64,000 bases of DNA from Paenibacillus sp. PK3_47 (GTDB lineage: Bacteria > Bacillota > Bacilli > Paenibacillales > Paenibacillaceae), in contig NZ_CP026029.1 in the NCBI RefSeq assembly GCF_023520895.1, positions 4,278,001 to 4,342,000 on the forward strand, in the 5' to 3' direction. Of the stretch, positions 1 to 8,420 are shown one piece after another. Positions within the stretch are counted from its first letter, which is position 1, and every line of letters begins with the position of its first letter. Position numbers and translations under genes: made by a program. Below the pieces are notes generated by a model. That model was given only the letters and a program-made list of their open reading frames with translations, searched no databases and was not told the DNA's origin.

Positions 1-666
1 GTTACAGAAGCACTGGGAGCAAAGGTACTTTGGGACGGTCCCGCTAAAAAGGCAACGATTATCCTGAACGGCAAGACGATGGTCGTCTTTATCGGCAAAA
101 CCAGCTACACCGTGGACGGAAAAACGAAGCAGATGGATACCGCTGCAGTCTTCAAGCAGTCCAGAACTTTTGTGCCGCTGCGTTTTCTATACGAAGGTCT
201 GGGTCTCAATGTCAATTGGGATGATTCCGTAAAAACGGTTTACATCACGACCGGAGGAAGCGGATCAGCGCCTGCTGCGCCATCCACAGGGGCACAGACG
301 GCTGACGTCCACGGCTTCAAGGTGAATTATGCGAAGAAGGGGCCGAGCCTGGACCCTGTATACATCACTAAGTCCGGGATGACCGTCTACGAGAATGAAG
401 ACTGGGTGTCCGGACAGTATCTTTTCCAGCTAACGATTGTGTTCGGTGACACCGGTTCTGACCCTGTACAGGGTGCAAAGGATGCGGAAAGCATTTTGCG
501 TCAGAAAGTTGAAGGCAGTGTAGTCGATGCCGTGATGAATTATGCCCGGACCAAAACGAAACGAAGCGATATTCTGCCTGATAAAACATTCACTGCCGAG
601 AAATACACGATTGTCGTCGGTTCCCAGGAATATGACGATGTAGCGATTAACATTGCGCCAAGATAA
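1..666 (+). CDS. Secreted stalk-domain (copper amine oxidase N-terminal-like) protein, 5' partial
   Basis: The frame is open from the first base, so the true start lies outside the window and the ATG at 79 is internal. The visible N-terminal part has the beta-strand pattern of the stalk/copper amine oxidase N-terminal domain, including FVPLRFLYEGLG followed by VNWDD and a VYITTGG end. A short Gly/Ser/Pro/Ala linker follows, then about 120 residues that I do not recognise. Stalk domains in Paenibacillus and relatives are usually parts of exported proteins. The next gene starts 18 bases downstream on the same strand and also encodes an exported protein, so the two are probably co-transcribed and may act together at the cell surface. 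The function is unknown. Confidence 0.75.
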   Translation, partial: VTEALGAKVLWDGPAKKATIILNGKTMVVFIGKTSYTVDGKTKQMDTAAVFKQSRTFVPLRFLYEGLGLNVNWDDSVKTVYITTGGSGSAPAAPSTGAQTADVHGFKVNYAKKGPSLDPVYITKSGMTVYENEDWVSGQYLFQLTIVFGDTGSDPVQGAKDAESILRQKVEGSVVDAVMNYARTKTKRSDILPDKTFTAEKYTIVVGSQEYDDVAINIAPR

Positions 667-684
667 AACACATGGATAAGGGGA

Positions 685-3450
685 ATGAGGACGATCGTGA
701 AAAGCAAGCTGATTAAAGGTACCCTACGGTTCGTACTACCGTTGGCGGCAGCAGGGATGCTGCTGTCCGATCTGTTCGTTCCGGTAAATGCGGTCACGGC
801 CGGCACCCCGGATGATTTTCCGCAGACGCCGGCGGAAGCACGGATATACATTAATAGAGATATGAAAGAATTTTACGGAAAGTTTGACTACTACCCGCCG
901 GCTACTTCCAAGGGGAATCTCCGGGAGGATCTGCTCCAGAAGTCCATAGACTCCAAGGATTACACCTTTGACATGGTGTACGGATCGAGCCACGGAGAGC
1001 GGCTGATTCACAAAAATAACATGTACCCGTTCTCGGGATATAATCTGAGAGGGGATTCTGTATCGGCCAAAGGGGTCCCATGGTATGCGGGCTGGAGCGG
1101 CAGCAAGATTCAGGATTTCGATATGGTAAAATCGCCATGGGAGGATCCGCGGACCGGGGTCAAAAACAATCTGTTCAACCGGTATTCCGATCCCTCGAAC
1201 AAGTACCTCGCAAGCTCAAACGGCAACTTCGAGCAGGCGATCCTGACGGGGCTTAACCTGGAATACGGCGGCAAGAAATACAGCCAGTTCATGTACAATA
1301 ATATGAATGCCGGATACAAAGACCGTGTTGTATATGATTTCAACGCCACCCCTTCCAAGGGCGGAAAATGGGTGGATTATGTCCAGATCATCCAGCCGCC
1401 AACCTTCCTGTCCTGGGGCTCGGGCCGGATCTATATCGATCATCCTGACGGAAACCTGACCTACCTCGGGATACCGATTGCCCCGTTCGTCCTGCAGGCG
1501 GACGATCTGTCCGCTGTCTTTGAGAACTTCCCTTCCGGAGCGGTAGCCGGGGATTCTGTAACCGTCGGCGTCCGGATTAACTCTACATTCGACGGTGACC
1601 GGACAACAGACTTTAACTGGGAGATCAAAGACGGCAGCGGCAAATCCGTACAGGCCAACTTTAAAGGGCATGAACCTAAACGCTCAGGTCCGATTACGGT
1701 TCCGGGCAACAGCGAACGCATGCTGTACGCCTCCTTCATCATGCCGGAAACCAGCGTCAGCGTGAAGCTGCAGGTGAACTACGGCAAGTCACCGGAAGAA
1801 GTGATCTATACCAACAATACAGCCAGTTCTACGCTGAAGCTCGTGCAGCCTCTGCCTGCGGCCAAGCGGAAATTCGAATTGGATTATAATGTACTGTCGA
1901 GAACGATTTCCTTCCCTCTGGCAAATGGACAGGCAATCAATGCTGTATTGAGTCTTCCGGGAAGTTCACGTTGGAATAGAAATGCCACGGGTGCACTGAA
2001 TGTTATTAACGGTACTCCCGGTCTGCTCCGGAATTTCCAGGTGAATAATAATCCGGCAGTGAACGATGCCGCAACCACCGTTACCCGCAAACCGGTTATC
2101 GCTGCAAAGCTGCAGCGGACAGATTTCGGGGACAATCCGCTGGGCGGAGCTTGGCTCAACCCGGGCAATGCCTACACGCCGCTCTCGAAGACAGGAACTG
2201 TCAGCTTTAACGGAGAGGTGAACAGGAGCTATATCCGCACGTATGAGACCTGCAAAACGGTGACCGGTGCGGACGGTAAAACTGAAAGAGAATGCGAGAC
2301 CCGTGAAGAGCAGGGCAGCACCACCGCTCCGTTCAGTCCGGGGCAGGATTCCATAACTGCTAACGTTAAGGTTTACAACGGGCGTAAAGATGTCCCTGCT
2401 CAGGAATACTCGGATAAAATTGAAAATAATGCCGCTAATTCCTTGAGCAAGAGACTGCTCTGGACCACGGAGCCCTACAAAATCAACACCATCCGCTGGA
2501 TGGCGTATGCGGATGAGGCGGGCAAACTTAGTAACTGGACCCCTGTAAACGGCCAGTATGAGCGGACCTTTACACAGCAGGGTATCGGCAATCTGGCCTG
2601 GGAGACCGGACAGACGATGGCGAATGCCTACAGCCAGGGCAGGGAAGCGGCCAGAAGAATGACCAACAACAAAGCGGACTATGACAGGGCTGTATTCGCT
2701 ACGGACCGCGAGCTTCAGCAGTTCGATTATCCAGTCAAGTCGGGGTATTACTTCAACCCTGCAGGCGTATATAACTTTACACTGGAAACGGTCACGTACA
2801 AGCCTACGGGTGATGATACAAAGGATCATAAAGATCTGGTGAATGCCGTCATCGACTCGTTCCGTTATGAAAGTGACCTGATCTATATCAACAACAATAA
2901 GGTCTCGGTTAATCTCCTGAACGAGCCGCTTGCACGGACGGGTAATACCATTATCCGCAAGCCAGCCGCTTTGAGTGTAAAGAATGCCAAAGGCGTCAAT
3001 GCGCTTCCGCTCCTCTCGGTGGAGGACCGGTCTACAGACAGCTCCCGCTATTCCAAGGACGTGGAGGAAATCTACCACTCCCAGGATCAGAATAATCCGG
3101 ACGCGACGCATATCTTCTGGAAAAATATCCTGGAAGGATATTCACAGTCCAGTACCAAGGGAAGCAGCGATGTGTTCAAGTACCGGGAGTTCGTTAAAGA
3201 CGGTCAGCGTATGTATAAAATTACGGAGAAAACCACTGTCAGCATCGCTGTGAACCCGGGAAACACCCCGATTTACACAGATGCCCGCATGCCTGACGGC
3301 AATTATTATGTGAAAGCCTGGATCGCGGATGTTGAGCTGTCTTCCAGCACAAATGCCTACCGTACACTTGGCAAGCTGGTAGGAGTCAAGCCGCTGGATG
3401 AAATCCGGGTAAGTGTCAAAGGCTCCATGTATGACGATTTGAATAACTAA
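685..3450 (+). CDS. Large secreted protein of unknown function (921 aa)
   Basis: The N-terminus has a basic start, a hydrophobic stretch (about residues 13-33) and small residues before TAGTP, as in a Sec signal peptide. About residues 275-385 show a beta-rich segment resembling CARDB-type Ig-like domains: an AGDSVTVGVRIN strand, then VTVPGNSERM-like and VNYG...YTNNTASS motifs. The rest is rich in Asn, Thr and Tyr and has no family I can name. A CKTVTGADGKTERECET segment (about 525-541) has two cysteines that could form a disulfide. It follows the stalk-domain gene by 18 bases, which suggests an operon of surface proteins. A GTG at 697 is an alternative start. Not obviously an enzyme. Confidence 0.75.
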   Translation: MRTIVKSKLIKGTLRFVLPLAAAGMLLSDLFVPVNAVTAGTPDDFPQTPAEARIYINRDMKEFYGKFDYYPPATSKGNLREDLLQKSIDSKDYTFDMVYGSSHGERLIHKNNMYPFSGYNLRGDSVSAKGVPWYAGWSGSKIQDFDMVKSPWEDPRTGVKNNLFNRYSDPSNKYLASSNGNFEQAILTGLNLEYGGKKYSQFMYNNMNAGYKDRVVYDFNATPSKGGKWVDYVQIIQPPTFLSWGSGRIYIDHPDGNLTYLGIPIAPFVLQADDLSAVFENFPSGAVAGDSVTVGVRINSTFDGDRTTDFNWEIKDGSGKSVQANFKGHEPKRSGPITVPGNSERMLYASFIMPETSVSVKLQVNYGKSPEEVIYTNNTASSTLKLVQPLPAAKRKFELDYNVLSRTISFPLANGQAINAVLSLPGSSRWNRNATGALNVINGTPGLLRNFQVNNNPAVNDAATTVTRKPVIAAKLQRTDFGDNPLGGAWLNPGNAYTPLSKTGTVSFNGEVNRSYIRTYETCKTVTGADGKTERECETREEQGSTTAPFSPGQDSITANVKVYNGRKDVPAQEYSDKIENNAANSLSKRLLWTTEPYKINTIRWMAYADEAGKLSNWTPVNGQYERTFTQQGIGNLAWETGQTMANAYSQGREAARRMTNNKADYDRAVFATDRELQQFDYPVKSGYYFNPAGVYNFTLETVTYKPTGDDTKDHKDLVNAVIDSFRYESDLIYINNNKVSVNLLNEPLARTGNTIIRKPAALSVKNAKGVNALPLLSVEDRSTDSSRYSKDVEEIYHSQDQNNPDATHIFWKNILEGYSQSSTKGSSDVFKYREFVKDGQRMYKITEKTTVSIAVNPGNTPIYTDARMPDGNYYVKAWIADVELSSSTNAYRTLGKLVGVKPLDEIRVSVKGSMYDDLNN

Positions 3451-3468
3451 TTATACTGTTTCATTTTG

Positions 3469-3515
3469 AAGACAGCCTGTAAAAGCGGACTCCCGTTGAT
3501 GCAGGCTGTCTTTAG
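3469..3515 (+). terminator. Hairpin terminator after the secreted-protein pair
   Basis: AAGACAGCCTG pairs perfectly with CAGGCTGTCTT across a 22-nt loop. The run of T after the stem is short (TTTAG), so termination may be imperfect. It lies 18 bases after the stop codon. Confidence 0.55.
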
Positions 3516-3545
3516 TGTATCAATGTCCAGATCATGCTAATCAGG

Positions 3546-3588
3546 TGACTTGAAAGTCAAGGTTTGCTGCAGCCGTTACCGCTACAAT
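3546..3588 (+). promoter_or_regulatory. Candidate operator and promoter of the GH43 gene
   Basis: The palindrome TGACTTGAAAGTCAAGG (3546-3562) is followed 20 bases later by a -10-like TACAAT (3583-3588). The same palindrome at the same distance from a -10 box occurs in front of the solute-binding protein gene (6527-6569). No good -35 box is visible, as expected for a promoter that depends on an activator bound just upstream. The AraC regulator encoded between the two genes is the natural candidate; that link is inference. Confidence 0.5.
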
Positions 3589-3633
3589 AGAGTCCATGGA
3601 AGCAAAACGATTATGGACAGGAGTGCACCCTTG

Positions 3634-5148
3634 ATGCAGTATACCAATCCCGTAATACCCGGTTTTCATCCGGACCCCAGCATCTGCCGGGTAGGTGACG
3701 ACTATTATCTTGTGACAAGTACTTTTGAATATTTCCCGGGAGTCCCCGTATTTCACAGTAAGGACCTCGTCCATTGGCAGCAGATCGGCCATTGCCTGAC
3801 AACGCCTGAACAGCTGCCGCTGGGCAACGCCTGGAGCTCGGGCGGCATTTTTGCACCGACTATCCGTTATCATGACGGCTGGTTCTATATGGTCACTACG
3901 AATGTAAGCGGTAACGGCAACTTTTATGTGAAAACACAGCATCCGGAAGGGCCGTGGTCGGACCCTATTTTCGTTAAGCAGGATGGCATTGACCCCTCCC
4001 TGTTATTTGATGATGACGGCCGCGTATACTTTCAGTCTTCACGTACCGGAGAGGAAGGACACTGCATCTACCAGTGCGAAATTGATATCGAAACCGGGGA
4101 GATGCTGACAGAGAGCAGATACATCTGGAGAGGAACAGGAGGCGCACATCCGGAAGCCCCGCATTTGTACAAGATTAACGGACACTATTATCTGATGATT
4201 GCCGAAGGCGGAACGGAATACGGGCATATGGAGACCATCGCCCGGAGCAGCCAGCCCTACGGCCCGTACGAATCATGTCCGCATAATCCTATTCTCACCA
4301 ACCGCAGCATGGACAGCAGCATCCAGGCCACAGGACATGCCGATCTGATTGAAGCCCATGACGGCAGCTGGTGGGCGGTATTCTTGGGCATAAGGCCTGT
4401 CGCTTATCCAAAGGGCCATCATCTGGGGCGTGAGGTCTACCTGGCGCCTGTGACCTGGACAGCAGACGGCTGGCCGGTGATTGGAAATGACACGCATATT
4501 GAACCGCTCATGGAGGCGCCGCAGCTGCCGCAGGTCACCTGGCCGGAGCGTCACGTCAGGGATGATTTCGATGAGCCCCGTCTTGGCCTGGACTGGACCT
4601 TTCTAAGAAACCCGGCGGAAGGCAGCTGGTCACTGCTGGAGCGCCCGGGGAATCTGGTGCTGCATGGACATGAGGCTGCGCTTAGTAACGAGAAGACCGC
4701 TCCTGCGTTTGTGGGCCGCCGGCTCAGCCATTTTGCCTGCCGGATAGAGACGGAGATCGACTATGAACCGCTGAACAGCGGCGATGAAGCAGGGCTGACC
4801 GTCTATATGAATGAGCGGCATCATTATGATTTGGGGCTGACAACCCTTGAAGGACGAAGAGTAGCCGTGTTCCGCAAAACAGTCGGTTCGCTCAGCGTGG
4901 AGCATACTGCAGAATGTCCCGAAGGACCTGTGGTGCTGAAAATCCAGGCATTTCCGAAGAAATTTACAGCCTCCATTCACACGGCACAGTCTGGTGAAAT
5001 AGAGCTGGGGTGGGGCGAAACGCATCTGCTGAGTACCGAGGTCGCAGGCGGTTTTACGGGAGTATTCGCTGCCATGTATGCCGTCTCGGAAACGGGGCAG
5101 GGCGCTCCGGCAGCCTTTGACTGGTTTGATTATGAACCTGCGGAGTAA
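3634..5148 (+). CDS. Glycoside hydrolase family 43 (beta-xylosidase / alpha-L-arabinofuranosidase type)
   Basis: The start at 3634 is chosen because AGGAG lies 10 bases upstream and the protein then begins MQYTNPVIPGFHPDPS, the usual GH43 opening; a TTG at 3550 has no such support. The five-bladed propeller shows the expected catalytic residues: base Asp14 (HPDPS), pKa-modulating Asp120 (GIDPSLLF) and acid Glu174 (HPEAPHLY). From about residue 305 a second beta-sandwich (DDFDEPRLGLDW onward) matches the concanavalin-like C-terminal domain of GH43 xylosidases. There is no signal peptide, so the enzyme should work in the cytoplasm on short xylo- or arabino-oligosaccharides brought in by an ABC importer. 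The 504-aa length is normal for the family. Exact specificity cannot be read from sequence. Confidence 0.9.
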   Translation: MQYTNPVIPGFHPDPSICRVGDDYYLVTSTFEYFPGVPVFHSKDLVHWQQIGHCLTTPEQLPLGNAWSSGGIFAPTIRYHDGWFYMVTTNVSGNGNFYVKTQHPEGPWSDPIFVKQDGIDPSLLFDDDGRVYFQSSRTGEEGHCIYQCEIDIETGEMLTESRYIWRGTGGAHPEAPHLYKINGHYYLMIAEGGTEYGHMETIARSSQPYGPYESCPHNPILTNRSMDSSIQATGHADLIEAHDGSWWAVFLGIRPVAYPKGHHLGREVYLAPVTWTADGWPVIGNDTHIEPLMEAPQLPQVTWPERHVRDDFDEPRLGLDWTFLRNPAEGSWSLLERPGNLVLHGHEAALSNEKTAPAFVGRRLSHFACRIETEIDYEPLNSGDEAGLTVYMNERHHYDLGLTTLEGRRVAVFRKTVGSLSVEHTAECPEGPVVLKIQAFPKKFTASIHTAQSGEIELGWGETHLLSTEVAGGFTGVFAAMYAVSETGQGAPAAFDWFDYEPAE

Positions 5149-5172
5149 GTTCAGGGAATAGAAGGAAGAGGG

Positions 5173-5206
5173 AGCAGCCGGCCGCTTGGGCCGGCTGCTT
5201 TTTTTA
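5173..5206 (+). terminator. Intrinsic terminator of the GH43 gene
   Basis: AGCAGCCGG pairs with CCGGCTGCT over a 9-nt loop and is followed by a run of T. It lies about 25 bases after the stop codon. Confidence 0.85.
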
Positions 5207-5247
5207 TGGTTGAATGCGTGAAACCCGCGAAATAAAAAACCACCCCA

Positions 5248-5586
5248 CGCCTTTCCCTCCGGAGTGGCTCAATGTACTCGGTTTTTCGAGTACAATGGAC
5301 GCCTTCCCCATCGGAGTGGCTCAATGTACTCGGTTTTTCGAGTACAATGGACGCCTTCCCCTCCGGAGTGGCTCAATGTACTCGGTTTTTCGAGTACATG
5401 GACGCCTTCCCCTCCGGAGTGGCTCAATGTACTCGGTTTTTTGAGTACAATGGACGCCTTCCCCTTCGGAGTGGCTCGATGTACTCGGTTTTTCGAGTAC
5501 AATGGACGCCTTCCCCTCCGGAGTGGCTCAATGTACTCGGTTTTTCGAGTACAATGGACGCCTTCCCCTTCGGAGTGGCTCAATGG
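5248..5586. repeat. Tandem 52-bp hairpin repeat array (six hairpins)
   Basis: Units begin at 5272, 5324, 5376, 5427, 5479 and 5531, so the period is 52 bp with one 51-bp unit. Each unit carries the stem-loop GTACTCGGTTTTTCGAGTAC followed by a conserved linker ending GGAGTGGCTCA. In the copy at 5427 a C-to-T change in the stem still allows a G-T pair. The period is not a multiple of three, so open frames across the array shift at each unit and are not credible genes. The array fills the gap between the 3' ends of two convergent genes. Confidence 0.9.
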
Positions 5587-5617
5587 GTAAGCCTGATTTT
5601 GTAGCCAGTGTATCAAC

Positions 5618-6478
5618 CTATTTCTGATTCCGGAAAGCCTTTGGCGACAGGCCGTAGGTTTTTTTGAATTGGCGGGTAAGGTAGTTGCTGTCATTGAATC
5701 CGCACATGTAGGAGATTTCCGTTATCGAATGCCTGGTCTCCTTGAGCAGTGTGCAGGCCTGTTCCAGTCGGAGGCGCTGAATATAGGTCATCGGGGTGGT
5801 CTGATAATAGGCCCGGAAGATCCGGTTCAAATGCCTGACCGAAATATCCGATTTGGCTGCAATTTCCTCCAGCGTAATCTGCTCGCGGTAATGATCCTCG
5901 ATGTAGGAGATGGCGTTCGCCAGGTGCATAAGGCTGTTATCGACGCCTTTTTCCTGATCCTCATAGTGCCTGGACAGATACACCACCAGCTCCATGAACC
6001 TGGAAGCGAGCAAGGTCTGATAGCCCTGCAGTTTCCCCTCATACTCCTTGATCATCGAGGCAACTACTGAAGCGACATGCTCCAGGCTGGCGATCGGCAG
6101 GTTCAGCTTGGCTTTATAAGTCGTAATACTCCGGTAAAAAGGTTCCAGCACAAACAGCGCCTGATACCCGTTCAAGCTTCTCAGGTCCGGTCCGGCCAGC
6201 TTCAGCATATCGGCTTTGTACATAATATTGCAGATTTTGAAATCGTACGGGGCTTTATAGGCATGCGGCGTACCGCCGTTGATGACAAACACATTGCCTT
6301 TTTTGATAAAAGACTCCTCGTTGTTGACCAGATGCGTGGCATGCCCGTTCAGCACAATGACCAGCTCGGAGAAATCCGCATGCATATGGAGGTCCATATC
6401 TTCATCATGGCCGCCGTACTGGATAAAGAAAGGGAACGCTTCATCGGTCGTAAACCACCTCAAGTACATGTTGCTCAA
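5618..6478 (-). CDS. AraC-family regulator with N-terminal cupin domain
   Basis: The start is a TTG at 6478, chosen because AGGAGG lies 7 bases before it; an ATG three codons later is less well placed. The first 150 residues form a cupin sugar-sensing domain (DMDLHMHADFSELVIVLNG, then the PHAYKAPYDF strand), as in RhaS/RhaR-like proteins. The C-terminal 100 residues carry two helix-turn-helix motifs, with ITLEEIAAKSDISVRHLNRIF and the closing CGFNDSNYLTRQFKKTYG. Length (286 aa) is typical. It is divergent from a solute-binding protein gene and convergent with the GH43 gene. Both of those have the same palindrome in their promoter, so this regulator probably switches them on in response to a sugar. 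The ligand is unknown. Confidence 0.88.
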   Translation of the reverse strand: MSNMYLRWFTTDEAFPFFIQYGGHDEDMDLHMHADFSELVIVLNGHATHLVNNEESFIKKGNVFVINGGTPHAYKAPYDFKICNIMYKADMLKLAGPDLRSLNGYQALFVLEPFYRSITTYKAKLNLPIASLEHVASVVASMIKEYEGKLQGYQTLLASRFMELVVYLSRHYEDQEKGVDNSLMHLANAISYIEDHYREQITLEEIAAKSDISVRHLNRIFRAYYQTTPMTYIQRLRLEQACTLLKETRHSITEISYMCGFNDSNYLTRQFKKTYGLSPKAFRNQK

Positions 6479-6526
6479 GAAATTCCCTCCTAAAGATCCG
6501 GATGATGTCTATATAATGCTATTTTA

Positions 6527-6569
6527 TGACTTGAAAATCAAGGAATAGCGCCAGGCGTAAGGGTAAAAT
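6527..6569 (+). promoter_or_regulatory. Candidate operator and promoter of the solute-binding protein gene
   Basis: TGACTTGAAAATCAAGG (6527-6543) is followed 20 bases later by TAAAAT (6564-6569). Palindrome, spacing and -10 position match those before the GH43 gene at 3546-3588. The site lies in the divergent gap shared with the AraC gene, so it could also affect that gene. Confidence 0.5.
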
Positions 6570-6632
6570 GTGGTTGTAACCGCATTCAACAAAGATTGTC
6601 TGTCAGACCAGATCTTAAGGGGGACTAACCAA

Positions 6633-8345
6633 ATGAAGGACAAACTACCAAAAAAAATGGGAGTGGCGCTGCTGGCAGGCTTACTGCTTGTGTCGGCAGG
6701 CTGCAGCAACTCAGGTGATAGCTCGTCGGCTAATAGTAACAGTACGGAAGGAAACAGCGGAAGCGATACAGAACCGATAACCTTTACGTTTTTTGGGGCG
6801 GATGCGAGTCCGAACTGGAACAAAATGCAGGATGATGTGGGGAAAGAAATCACGGCCAGAACCGGGGTTACGTTAAATGCAGAATTTGATGTCGGCGGAG
6901 GTGGCGGGCAGGAGAAAATTGCAATGATGGCGGCCAGCGGAGATTATCCTGATATCATTTTCGCCAAGGGAGAGATCGGCAAACTGGTGGACGCGGAAGC
7001 GCTCATTGACCTGACTGACCTGATTGATAAGCACGCGCCTAACATCAAAAAAGTAATGGGCGACAATATGAACCGGATGAAGTACAGTCTGGATAACCAG
7101 GCGATTTACTCCATTCCGACCAATGTGGGCGTGGATGAACAGAAATTTGACGCGACCAACGGGTTTCAAATTCAGCACCGCGTATTGAAAGAGCTGGGGT
7201 ACCCGGAAGTAAGAACGGTCAAGGATTTTGAAAATGTGCTCAAAGAGTATTATGCCAAGAATCCGACGACAGACGGCCAGCCGACAATCCCGTTTACCGT
7301 AAACGCTGACGGCTGGAAGAGCATGATCACAGTAACCAACCAGGGAGACATCACTACAGGCGGGGCCAATGACGGCGAGTACTATGTGGACCCTGAAACG
7401 TATGAAACCAAGCTTCACTACAAGAAGCCTGAAGAGAAGGAGTATTTCCGCTGGCTGAACCATATGTACAATGAAGGTCTGCTCGACAAGGATGCTTTTG
7501 TGCAAAAGGACGACCAGTACAAAGCCAAAATCTCCAGCGGACGCGTACTTGGACTCACTTCGGTAGAATGGGAGTACCAGGATGCGGAGAATGCCCTGAA
7601 GACTGCCGGCAAAGACGAATATACGTATGCCCACTTCCCGGTTACACTGTCTGAAGAGTATAAGGATCATGCCATGCAGGCTGTCGGAGTAGACGGGTAC
7701 GGCATCAGCATCAGCACTTCCTGCAAAGATCCGGTCCGCGCAATCAAATTCCTGGACTGGATGTCCTCGGAAGAAGGCCAGGTGCTGAGAAACTGGGGCA
7801 TTGAAGGCAAACAATACAATGTGGAAAATGGCAAGCGCGTCATCCCTGCTGAAATTCTCGATCAAAAGGTCAATGATAACGCGAACTTTACCAAGCAGAC
7901 CGGGATTGGCTTATACTCCATTCTGGGCGTCCGCTATGGTGACGGTGTGAAGGATTCCACGGACAATTACTATACAACAAACTTCCCGGAACAGATCCTC
8001 GCCGAATACTCGGAAGCAGAGAAGGAATCCTTGGCTGCGTACAACGCAAAAACCTGGAAGGACCTGTTCCCGCAGGAAGATGAGTTCCCGGTAAAAGAGT
8101 GGGGCGCGCTGTACAACATGCCAGTTCCTACGGACGGAAGCTACCAGGTTATTTATCAAAAAACACAGGATATCATCCAGAAACGGATTCCTGAAGCCAT
8201 TCTCACCAGCAAAGATAACTTCGATAAGGTCTATGACGACTTTATTGCGGAGCTGAACAAGGCCGGCGCTGAGGAGATGGAAGCAGAATATACCGAGCTG
8301 GTTAAAGCCAGAGTCGCGCTGTTTACCGGCAAGGATGTTCAATAG
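6633..8345 (+). CDS. Extracellular solute-binding lipoprotein of a carbohydrate ABC importer
   Basis: The ATG at 6633 follows an AAGGGGG ribosome site; the upstream ATG at 6570 lacks one. Residues 1-24 form a lipoprotein signal ending in the lipobox VSAGC, with Cys24 as lipid anchor, followed by a Ser/Asn/Gly-rich tether. The rest (570 aa in all) has the two-lobed layout of the large LplA/YtcQ-like binding proteins, with a YPDIIFAKGEI strand near the front and the WMSSEEGQVLRNWG pattern typical of the family. These proteins capture oligosaccharides outside the membrane. No permease genes lie next to it, so it must use permeases encoded elsewhere. A shared operator suggests co-regulation with the GH43 enzyme. 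Confidence 0.88.
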   Translation: MKDKLPKKMGVALLAGLLLVSAGCSNSGDSSSANSNSTEGNSGSDTEPITFTFFGADASPNWNKMQDDVGKEITARTGVTLNAEFDVGGGGGQEKIAMMAASGDYPDIIFAKGEIGKLVDAEALIDLTDLIDKHAPNIKKVMGDNMNRMKYSLDNQAIYSIPTNVGVDEQKFDATNGFQIQHRVLKELGYPEVRTVKDFENVLKEYYAKNPTTDGQPTIPFTVNADGWKSMITVTNQGDITTGGANDGEYYVDPETYETKLHYKKPEEKEYFRWLNHMYNEGLLDKDAFVQKDDQYKAKISSGRVLGLTSVEWEYQDAENALKTAGKDEYTYAHFPVTLSEEYKDHAMQAVGVDGYGISISTSCKDPVRAIKFLDWMSSEEGQVLRNWGIEGKQYNVENGKRVIPAEILDQKVNDNANFTKQTGIGLYSILGVRYGDGVKDSTDNYYTTNFPEQILAEYSEAEKESLAAYNAKTWKDLFPQEDEFPVKEWGALYNMPVPTDGSYQVIYQKTQDIIQKRIPEAILTSKDNFDKVYDDFIAELNKAGAEEMEAEYTELVKARVALFTGKDVQ

Positions 8346-8357
8346 CAAATAATATAG

Positions 8358-8393
8358 GCCGTGATTCTCCAGCTGGAGAGCCGCGGCTTTTTG
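8358..8393 (+). terminator. Intrinsic terminator of the binding-protein gene
   Basis: A hairpin from GCCG to CGGC with a CTCCAGCTGGAG core is followed by TTTTTG. It starts about 12 bases after the stop codon. Confidence 0.7.
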
Positions 8394-8420
8394 TTTGTAC
8401 ATGAAGCTATTGCTGAAGCA

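Noticed and set aside
1966-3111. 381-aa minus-strand frame opposite the secreted protein
   Set aside because: It is antisense to a gene with signal peptide and ribosome site and shows no recognisable domain.
5214-5694. Repeated-peptide frames over the 52-bp array
   Set aside because: The unit is not a multiple of three, so each frame is a patchwork; no start signals.
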